From assembly GCA_032161045.1 (NCBI GenBank), contig JAVHTH010000045.1: a stretch of 17,449 nucleotides of DNA, one strand, 5' to 3'. Every line of letters starts with the position of its first letter. Within the stretch, counting starts at the first letter, position 1. The stretch is from Fervidibacter sinensis (lineage in GTDB: Bacteria; Armatimonadota; Fervidibacteria; Fervidibacterales; Fervidibacteraceae). Shown here one piece after another: positions 1 through 5,803 of the stretch. The notes under the pieces are model-generated. The model searched no databases. It saw only the letters and a program-made list of their open reading frames with translations, and was not told the DNA's origin. Position numbers and translations under genes: made by a program.

Positions 1-59
1 AATTTTGCGACCATTTCCCCTTTCGCGTCCCATTCAAGTTTTTGAACCCGTTCATTCAC
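1..59 (-). CDS. Possible start of a small gene downstream of the recombinase (cut by window edge)
   Basis: Just after the recombinase stop codon the minus strand has AGGGGTGAATG. A GTG at 59-57 opens a frame reading VNERVQKLEWDAKGEMVAK, which runs off the left edge of the window. A second frame, from the ATG at 55-53, is also open (MNGFKNLNGTRKGK...). The first reads more like a soluble helical protein and would start 4 nt after the recombinase stop, as in a coupled operon. With only about 19 codons visible no function can be given. It could also be non-coding sequence. Confidence 0.25.
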   Translation of the reverse strand, partial: MNERVQKLEWDAKGEMVAK

Positions 60-63
60 CCCT

Positions 64-1026
64 TCATTGGATTCTCTTTCGCGGCAACTTCAATATTGGC
101 GCGAGTGAGTCAATGGGGGAGTGTCTTTTGTGGGCATCTTTCAGGTCGGATGCGAATAGTCTTGCGTAGTAACTTGTCATTGTTGGAGAACTGTGACCCA
201 AGATGCGCTGGAGAACCAGACTGTCACCGCCCGATTGAAGCCACTTGCGGACAAAGGTGAAGCGCAAGGAGTGTGGGCTTACGCGAACGCCTTCAATGCC
301 TGCTTTCTGTGCCCAAAACTTGATGCGGGCGTGGGCTTGTCGTTTTGTCAATTTCGTTCCGAGCGTTGAGACAAAGAGAAAGTCTCCGACATGGCTTAAA
401 GATGCTCGTTTTAGCATGTAGCGTTGAAGCAGGATGCGAACGCTATCGCCTAAAGGTGTCACTCGCTCGCGGTTACCTTTTCCGACCACGCGAACGAAGC
501 CGTAAAGCAAGTCAATATCGGAGACTTTCAGGTTGAGCGCTTCAGAGATTCTCAAACCTGTGTCCAGCAAGAGGCAAACGAGCGTTAGGTCTCTCAATCC
601 CGCGAAAGTGTTGGTGTGTTTTGCGATTGTGTTGACTAAGGTGACAATTTGGTCATCGGAAAGTGTTCGTGGGAAGTGGAGTGGTTCTTTGAGGCGTTCA
701 ATGCCTTTTGTTGGGTTGTCATTTCTGATGCCTTCAGCGACAAGGAAGTTGGCGAACGCTTTGATTGCTCTCAAAGCGCCATTTGCGGTTTGTGGGGTTG
801 TTTGAGTTAGTTTGGCTTTCAGGTAGGCTAAAACGGTTTCCTTAGAGAAGTTTGCTGGAGTTTCTCCTTTTGCGGAAGCGAAGGAAGCGAACTGGTTAAG
901 GTGGATGCGATACCAAGCGGTTGTGTTAGGTGAGAGGTTTTTCAGGTGGCGCGAGAGGATGAAAGCGTCAATGGCGGCGTCAAAGGAGAGAGCAATATTG
1001 GCTAAGGCGATTTGGGGAAACTCCAT
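64..1026 (-). CDS. Tyrosine recombinase/integrase, XerC/XerD-like
   Basis: This 320-residue site-specific recombinase cuts and rejoins DNA through a covalent phosphotyrosine. The N-terminal SAM-like core-binding domain covers about residues 13-105 (SRHLKNLSPNTTAWYR is typical). The catalytic domain covers about 118-295 and all active-site residues are visible: R159 (DTGLRISEAL), K183 (VGKGNRERV), H252 and R255 (SPHSLRFTF), H278 (LGHSS) and the nucleophile Y287 (SYYARL). The length fits the Xer/phage-integrase family, and a 25-residue basic tail follows the tyrosine. The ATG at 1026 is the first good start. It lies 80 bp past the 3' end of tRNA-Leu in the same orientation, which suggests an integrase beside its attachment site rather than the housekeeping dimer-resolution XerC/XerD. 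Sequence alone cannot separate these two roles. Confidence 0.9.
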   Translation of the reverse strand: MEFPQIALANIALSFDAAIDAFILSRHLKNLSPNTTAWYRIHLNQFASFASAKGETPANFSKETVLAYLKAKLTQTTPQTANGALRAIKAFANFLVAEGIRNDNPTKGIERLKEPLHFPRTLSDDQIVTLVNTIAKHTNTFAGLRDLTLVCLLLDTGLRISEALNLKVSDIDLLYGFVRVVGKGNRERVTPLGDSVRILLQRYMLKRASLSHVGDFLFVSTLGTKLTKRQAHARIKFWAQKAGIEGVRVSPHSLRFTFVRKWLQSGGDSLVLQRILGHSSPTMTSYYARLFASDLKDAHKRHSPIDSLAPILKLPRKRIQ

Positions 1027-1105
1027 CGTTTGTCACCTACCTTGCAAGTGCACTGGATTTTTCGTTGAAGGTAGTCAAGGGGGAAATTTCGGAGATGCAA
1101 GTAAA

Positions 1106-1191
1106 TGGTGGGCGGGGCGGGACTTGAACCCGCACGGCTTTAAACCACTGGATCCTAAGTCCAGCGCGTCTACCAGTTCCGCCACCCGCCC
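1106..1191 (-). tRNA. tRNA-Leu (anticodon UAG)
   Basis: On the minus strand, 1191 to 1106 folds as a class II tRNA. The acceptor stem is GGGCGGG/CCCGCCC with discriminator A and an encoded CCA at 1108-1106. The D-arm contains GGTAGACGC. The anticodon arm is CTGGA-CTTAGGA-TCCAG with anticodon TAG, which reads CUN leucine codons. A long variable arm (TGGTTTAAAGCC) is typical of tRNA-Leu. The T-arm is GCGGG-TTCAAGT-CCCGC. Every stem is fully paired, so the gene looks functional. The recombinase gene begins 80 bp beyond its 3' end, so the T-arm/acceptor region is a plausible integration target. Confidence 0.96.
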
Positions 1192-1328
1192 ACCTTAAAA
1201 CAGCCAAAGCGTTCAGCCTTGCTAACCCCTACACTAAGCCATATTCTTTAGATAGCACACGCTGTCGCGAAAATCAATAGCGAGGGGGCGTGTAAAATTT
1301 TGGATAGCGGGGAAAGGGGTGAAGCAAG

Positions 1329-2774
1329 ATGCGCAATGGGATTGTGGTGACCTTAGTGCTCGCAGTTTTGACCTCCTGCGGATACAATCAGCGCCCGCTC
1401 GTTGAGGAAGCAAGAATGGCTTTGAGCAAAGCGATCAATTTCTTCCGCAAAGAAGTCGCTGTCCACGGAAGTTATGTTTGGCGTTACTCTGCCGACCTTA
1501 AGAAAAGGTGGGGCGAAAGTGAAGCGACGGAGACTGAAGGATGGGTCCAACCGCCGGGAACCCCGTCCGTCGGGATGGCTTATTTGCGGGCTTACGAAGC
1601 AACTGGCGAAAAATCTTTCTTGGACGCTGCAGTTGAGGTTGCAAAAGCCTTGACGGAAACCCAACTGGCTTCCGGGGGCTGGGATTACCGAATTGACTTT
1701 CACCCCGAACGGCGCAAGAGGTGGTTTTACCGTAAGGACATTGAAGCCGGTGAGCAAGACCAAAAGGGGAGGCGAAATTTGAGCATTTACGACGACGACA
1801 ACACCCAAAGTGCATTGCGGTTCTTAATGCGAGTGGATGTGGCGTTGAAAGGTCGCAATAAAGAAATCCGAAAGGCAGTTGAATATGGCTTGACAAAACT
1901 AATGGAGGCCCAGTATCCAAACGGCGCTTGGCCGCAAAGATACGATGGCAACCCACCAGACCCAAACAAGCATCCTGCGGTTTCCGCACGATATCCTGCT
2001 CAGTGGTCAAAAACTCATCCGGGCAAAGGTTACGAGTATTGGAGGCTTTACACTCTCAACGATAGAGTGATGGGCACGATAATTCAAACCTTGCTTGAAG
2101 CACATAGACTTTACGGCAAGCAAGAGTATCTCAAGGCTGCTTGCAAGGGCGGTGACTTTCTCATTCTCGCACAGATGCCTGACCCTCAACCTGCGTGGGC
2201 ACAGCAATACAACTTCCAAATGGAACCGGCATGGGCAAGGAGGTTTGAACCACCAGCAATTGCTGCCGCTGAATCAGCGAATGCGGTTCAAACATTGATT
2301 GAACTTTACCTTGCCACCGGTGACGAGAAATACTTGCGCCCTATCCCTAAAGCCCTTGAATGGTTTAAGCGTTCTCAATTGCCTAACGGTCGGTGGGCAA
2401 GGTTTTACGAACTGAAGACGAACCGACCGCTTTATGTCAACAGCCGCTACGAACTTGTCTACGAGCCAAAAGACTTGAGGGAAGATTACGCTTTTGAAGG
2501 CGAGTTCGGGATTCCAAGGCTCTTTAAAACATTTGAGCGCTTAAAGAGGGAAGGGCGTGAAAAGTTGCTGGCTGAGCGCAACAGAAAACCAACCCCTGAA
2601 GAATTGCAACAGCGGGCAAAAGAACTTGAGCCGAAAGTCCGACAAATCATTGCTTCATTGGATGAGAGAGGGCGATGGGTTGAAGGTGGCTACATTAACA
2701 CTCGGACTTTTATCCGCAATGTTGAAACGCTCACAAACTACATCGCTGCCGTTTCTGGACATGGAGTGAGATAG
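1329..2774 (+). CDS. Pectate lyase, PL10-type, predicted lipoprotein
   Basis: This predicted secreted enzyme cleaves polygalacturonate by beta-elimination. The N-terminus MRNGIVVTLVLAVLTSC is a lipoprotein signal with Cys17 as the lipid-modified residue. The rest (about 25-410) reads as the (alpha/alpha) toroid of the PL10/Pec_lyase family: PPGTPSVGMAYLRAYEATGE near 75-94, the acidic DDDNTQSALRFL near 155-166, the family-typical YPNGAWPQRYDG at 196-207, TLNDRVMGTI at 242-251, and ARRFEPPAIAAAES at 303-316. In the last motif, Arg304 aligns with the arginine described as catalytic base in PL10 enzymes. The tail after about 400 is charged and helical. A purine-rich site (GGGGAAAGGGGTG) lies 8-10 nt upstream of the ATG. 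REP-like hairpins follow the stop. Family assignment is from motif recognition; the metal site was not modelled. Confidence 0.85.
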   Translation: MRNGIVVTLVLAVLTSCGYNQRPLVEEARMALSKAINFFRKEVAVHGSYVWRYSADLKKRWGESEATETEGWVQPPGTPSVGMAYLRAYEATGEKSFLDAAVEVAKALTETQLASGGWDYRIDFHPERRKRWFYRKDIEAGEQDQKGRRNLSIYDDDNTQSALRFLMRVDVALKGRNKEIRKAVEYGLTKLMEAQYPNGAWPQRYDGNPPDPNKHPAVSARYPAQWSKTHPGKGYEYWRLYTLNDRVMGTIIQTLLEAHRLYGKQEYLKAACKGGDFLILAQMPDPQPAWAQQYNFQMEPAWARRFEPPAIAAAESANAVQTLIELYLATGDEKYLRPIPKALEWFKRSQLPNGRWARFYELKTNRPLYVNSRYELVYEPKDLREDYAFEGEFGIPRLFKTFERLKREGREKLLAERNRKPTPEELQQRAKELEPKVRQIIASLDERGRWVEGGYINTRTFIRNVETLTNYIAAVSGHGVR

Positions 2775-2809
2775 AATAGAAGTTCATGGCTCTGTAGAAA
2801 CCCTGCATG

Positions 2810-2957
2810 GTAGTGTCATCCTTGTAGGTGACTATCGTTTAAACCCAAGGGGGATGTAGCATCATCCTTACGGACGATGGCTTTTGAGAACGATCGTTGG
2901 GACAATCCCAGTTGCTACTTGAGTTATTTGTAGCGTTCTCCTCTTTTGGGTGACGGT
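2810..2957. repeat. Array of REP-like GTAG hairpins
   Basis: Most of the gap between the pectate lyase and the regulator is built from related units beginning with GTAG. Forward units lie at 2810-2836 (diverged, imperfect stem) and 2856-2880 (stem ATCATCC/GGACGAT, loop TTAC). An inverted unit lies at 2918-2895 (GTAGCAAC followed by the hairpin TGGGA-TTG-TCCCA). A degenerate forward unit lies at 2930-2957 (GTAGCGTTCTCC...GGGTGACGG) and resembles the intact copy at 16000-16025. A GTAG tetranucleotide at the foot of a short hairpin is the described signature of REP elements mobilised by RAYT transposases. No such transposase lies in this window. The outermost copies are the least certain. Confidence 0.6.
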
Positions 2958-2977
2958 TATAATATAAACAGGGGGGT
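2958..2977 (+). promoter_or_regulatory. Candidate -10 box and ribosome binding site of the AraC-family gene
   Basis: A perfect TATAAT lies at 2958-2963. No convincing -35 hexamer is visible at 17 bp spacing. GGGGGG at 2971-2976 is the only ribosome-binding-like stretch before the GTG start at 2987, and it decides that start. If this -10 is used, the leader is only about 17 nt. The -10 box abuts the degenerate REP copy (GACGGT-TATAAT). Confidence 0.4.
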
Positions 2978-2986
2978 GCTGCAGGG

Positions 2987-3988
2987 GTGAAGATTAATCC
3001 TCGCCCCGTGCCAATGAAGCCGTTAACAGGGGAAGCTGCTGATTGGTTGACTTTTGTGAGAATTGTTGAGCACCAAATTCTTCGTTTGATTGACATTCGC
3101 GGAAGTATTATCTTCCAACCGACCGCTAAACCCCTTCCAGAGGGAGCAAGTGTTCCTGCTGTTGAAGATCTCTCTGCAACTCCTTGGAAAAACCGTTACC
3201 CACTGTTCGCCTTTGTTATTTCAGGCACCTGTCAGATGATCTTTGAAGGGCAATGGTTTAGTATCCCTGCAGGGCAAGGCGTTTTCGTGCCAGCAAATGC
3301 AGAATATGCCGGGCATGCTGCTATCAAAGGGCAAATTGTTCCGTGTGATGTGCTTTGGTTCAGCATATTCCCGTTCGGGGTTTTGGTCCACAGGTGTCAG
3401 TTAGCCCCGACGGAACACCGAGGTAGTGCGCCTTATACCGTGATGAATCCACTTCTCTGGGATATTGCCTGCGCCTATGAGGCTTCTATTCGCACAGACT
3501 CTCACCACAATCTTCTGACCTTGAAAGGTCTCTTGCTTTCGTTCTTCGGTTTGTTACTTCAATCACCTGTCCTCCAATTGCATCCACAAAATGAATTATC
3601 GTTTCAGCAGTGGCAAAATTACCCCGCGCCACTTCAAAGAGCATTGAAATGGCTTCATCTTGCTTTTCATAAGCCTTTCAGACTTAATAATCTCGCTCAT
3701 TTCTGTGCCGTCAGCCCAGCATATCTTTGTCGCCTATTCAAGCGATACATAGGCACAACTCCAGTTAATTACTTGAGGCGCCTTAGGCTTGAAGTTGCTC
3801 GCAGGTTGTTGGAGTCCACAAGTTTAAATGTGGTTGATGTGGCTTTTTTGGTTGGTTTTCGCAATTTTCCATATTTCGTTCGTCAGTTCAAGGAATACTT
3901 TGGTAAACCACCTACCCATATGAGAAAACGGTCCTTACCGTCCCGCTCAGTTCCAGTTACCCGCCATCCGATTCAGCGGGAAAAGTAA
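2987..3988 (+). CDS. AraC-family transcriptional regulator with N-terminal cupin-like sensor
   Basis: This 333-residue regulator probably binds DNA upstream of carbohydrate genes in response to a sugar. Residues about 40-140 form a beta-rich, cupin-like effector domain (YPLFAFVISGTCQMIFEG, then FSIPAGQGVFVPANAEYAGH). The C-terminal double helix-turn-helix spans about 215-312: the first HTH includes RLNNLAHFCAVSPAYLCRLF and the second NVVDVAFLVGFRNFPYFVRQF, followed by the AraC signature KEYFGKPPTHMRKR. The start is GTG at 2987, supported by GGGGGG ten bases upstream; no in-frame ATG before residue 10 has a better site. It lies between the pectate lyase and the prepilin/lipoprotein run, all on one strand, so local control of pectin genes is the natural inference. 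The ligand is unknown. Confidence 0.88.
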   Translation: MKINPRPVPMKPLTGEAADWLTFVRIVEHQILRLIDIRGSIIFQPTAKPLPEGASVPAVEDLSATPWKNRYPLFAFVISGTCQMIFEGQWFSIPAGQGVFVPANAEYAGHAAIKGQIVPCDVLWFSIFPFGVLVHRCQLAPTEHRGSAPYTVMNPLLWDIACAYEASIRTDSHHNLLTLKGLLLSFFGLLLQSPVLQLHPQNELSFQQWQNYPAPLQRALKWLHLAFHKPFRLNNLAHFCAVSPAYLCRLFKRYIGTTPVNYLRRLRLEVARRLLESTSLNVVDVAFLVGFRNFPYFVRQFKEYFGKPPTHMRKRSLPSRSVPVTRHPIQREK

Positions 3989-4165
3989 CACGCAAATAGG
4001 AACTTCACCATTTTGCCTGTTACAATCTTTCTTATGGCGCTAAATTGGTCAAAATAGTGCAAAGTTGTTTACCCCCATATCTTACCTACAGCGTTTTCAA
4101 TCCCCTAACATGAAAGCGGAGCATGAAAAATTTTTAGCCTAAATCAGCACAAGGAGGGATACCGT

Positions 4166-4912
4166 ATGAAGAAGGCGAGGTGTCAGTTGGGTTTCACTCT
4201 CATTGAATTGCTGGTAGTGATCGCGATAATTGCGATCCTGGCAGCAATTCTGTTTCCTGTGTTTTCACGGGCAAGGGAAGCGGCAAGAAGGTCATCCTGC
4301 GGCAGCAACATCAGACAAGTTCAACTTGCAATCGGGCAATACACTCAGGACTACGATGAGCGACATCCTCACACTTGGTTTGGCTACTCATCGGGTGGGA
4401 CAAACTATCCTCTTTACCGGTGGCAAGACGCTGTAGCCCCTTACATCAAGAACCTTCAACTTTTTGACTGTGCAAGCGCACCGAAGACATGGGCTTTTGT
4501 TCCAGACCCAAATCCTTTGGCGGTTGACAATGTCAACAATGGAAGTTATGTTGGCAATGTTGCTTACTGGGGAGGTTCAGGAATTAGCGGTGTATCAGCG
4601 AATCATCCTTTTGGTTTCAGACCCCTTGCTGCGATAGTTGAACCTGCTGGGACATTTATGACATGGGACGGGAGAGGAGGGTTTGAGGAAGGATGGCAGA
4701 ATGCAGCGAGTCAGCCGACGAGTTACGATGCTGCAGCAAGTCCTCCTGGATTGGTTCTTGCTGGTGGTGCGGGGTATGTGGTAGGTGGAAGGCATGTTGA
4801 TGGTGCGAACTTCAGTTATGTTGACGGACATGTTAAATGGCTTGACTTGAAGAACTTGCTTAGAACAAATGCCGCAGGCATTTTGCCCCCGTTTACAGTT
4901 GAAGCGGACTAA
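4166..4912 (+). CDS. Type IV prepilin-like protein with C-terminal H-X9-DG motif (DUF1559 type)
   Basis: This 248-residue protein has a type III signal peptide. Prepilin peptidase would cut after Gly9 (QLG|FTLIELL), with Glu at mature position 5, and a hydrophobic helix follows (about 10-32). The mature protein continues with SRAREAARRSSCGSNIRQVQ, as in the DUF1559 prepilin group, and ends with the H-X9-DG motif: His210, Asp220-Gly221, then HVKW. Such proteins are abundant in Planctomycetota and Armatimonadota and are thought to be minor pilins or pseudopilins at the cell surface; their exact role is not settled. AAGGAGGG lies 7 nt before the ATG. A second member of the family follows after 39 bp, so the two are probably co-transcribed. 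The lack of other pilus assembly genes nearby implies they use machinery encoded elsewhere. Confidence 0.92.
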   Translation: MKKARCQLGFTLIELLVVIAIIAILAAILFPVFSRAREAARRSSCGSNIRQVQLAIGQYTQDYDERHPHTWFGYSSGGTNYPLYRWQDAVAPYIKNLQLFDCASAPKTWAFVPDPNPLAVDNVNNGSYVGNVAYWGGSGISGVSANHPFGFRPLAAIVEPAGTFMTWDGRGGFEEGWQNAASQPTSYDAAASPPGLVLAGGAGYVVGGRHVDGANFSYVDGHVKWLDLKNLLRTNAAGILPPFTVEAD

Positions 4913-4914
4913 AA

Positions 4915-4929
4915 AGCCCTTTGAGGGCT
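4915..4929 (+). other. Intergenic hairpin between the two prepilin genes
   Basis: AGCCCT-TTG-AGGGCT forms a perfect 6-bp stem flanked by A-runs on both sides. No T-run follows on the plus strand, so it is not a standard intrinsic terminator for this transcript. It could be a processing or stability element separating the expression of the two genes. Confidence 0.4.
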
Positions 4930-4951
4930 AAAAACGAAGGAGGGATGGGTT

Positions 4952-5758
4952 ATGAAGGTAAGGAAAGGCTTTACGCTCATTGAGTTGCTCGTGGTGATAG
5001 CCATAATCGCCATTCTGGCTGCAATCCTGCTTCCTGTTCTTACTCGCGCTCGTGAAAAGGCAAGACAAGCAACTTGCTTGAGCAACCTGAAACAGATCGG
5101 CATGGCTTTCCTGCAGTATGTTCAGGACAATGACGAAGCGCTAATTCCAAGCCGAGTGCTGGGCACATCCGGTTATTGGTGGGGTTGGGACTTAGTTGTT
5201 TGGGTTTACATTCGTCATGGTGAACCTTATCCTGCTCCTCCTTATCATTCAGGTGGTTGGCGGAATACACTTTTGCGATGTCCATCAGACTGGATTCCGT
5301 CATCCACTGGCGGTGGAGATATCAACCAAAGACGAACCTACAGTCTCAATCGTTCAGATGCTTGCAGGAGACCGGATGGAACTTGGTATACCAGAAACCC
5401 ACGCTGTCAAGGTGTAGTTGCTGACTGCGGTGGGCAATGGTTAACTATGGCTCAAGTTCCCAAACCTTCTCAAACAATGTGGGTTTGTGAGCGTCCACAT
5501 CCTGATAACAGAACACTCGGCACAACTTACCATGTGACCGATTCCCCGATTTCACAACTTGATGGTTTCGCCAGAGTTGGGGCTGAATTAGTTCCCCTTC
5601 ACAGTGGTGGTTGGAATTACCTGTTTGTTGATGGACATGCAAAATGGTTCCGACCAGAGGACCGCTTTATGGTAGGCATTCCTAGCACTGTATCAAGAAG
5701 CACAGGCACCATGGACTGCCCGGGTGGAGCATGGACGCGATATGAGTGGGATGATTGA
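4952..5758 (+). CDS. Type IV prepilin-like protein with C-terminal H-X9-DG motif, second copy
   Basis: This 268-residue paralogue of the preceding gene has a shorter leader (MKVRKG|FTLIELL, cut after Gly6, Glu at mature position 5) and a nearly identical hydrophobic helix. The shared TRAREKARQATCLSNLKQIG follows, then a divergent middle domain with several cysteines and tryptophans. His217 and Asp227-Gly228 form the H-X9-DG motif, followed by HAKW. The 40-residue tail after the motif is longer than usual for the motif's terminal position and carries one more Cys. The ribosome site GAAGGAGGG is 7 nt upstream. It sits 45 bp before a predicted lipoprotein gene on the same strand, so the prepilins and the lipoprotein may be one operon. 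The difference in the central domains suggests distinct partners rather than a recent duplication. Confidence 0.92.
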   Translation: MKVRKGFTLIELLVVIAIIAILAAILLPVLTRAREKARQATCLSNLKQIGMAFLQYVQDNDEALIPSRVLGTSGYWWGWDLVVWVYIRHGEPYPAPPYHSGGWRNTLLRCPSDWIPSSTGGGDINQRRTYSLNRSDACRRPDGTWYTRNPRCQGVVADCGGQWLTMAQVPKPSQTMWVCERPHPDNRTLGTTYHVTDSPISQLDGFARVGAELVPLHSGGWNYLFVDGHAKWFRPEDRFMVGIPSTVSRSTGTMDCPGGAWTRYEWDD

Positions 5759-5803
5759 CTAAATTTCGCACATGTTATGGGCTTGTCAAAAGAGGTGAGT
5801 GTT

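Noticed and set aside
905..1198. Open frame ending in a peptide with AGRDLNPHGFKPLDPKSS
   Set aside because: The peptide is the antisense reading of tRNA-Leu, a well-known source of false protein families.
1210..1231. Possible GTAG hairpin upstream of tRNA-Leu (minus strand GTAGGGGTTAGC...)
   Set aside because: The stem is short and bulged and the sequence matches none of the clearer subfamilies.
1353..2010. Minus-strand open frames of 151 and 170 codons
   Set aside because: They are antisense to the pectate lyase, whose family motifs run through the same DNA.
4020..4046. TTACAA and TAAATT as a promoter for the first prepilin gene
   Set aside because: The spacing is only 15 bp and both boxes are weak, so the match is not better than chance in AT-rich sequence.
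4915..4929. Hairpin as an intrinsic terminator of the first prepilin
   Set aside because: The stem is followed by A, not T, on the plus strand, and there is no minus-strand gene for it to terminate.
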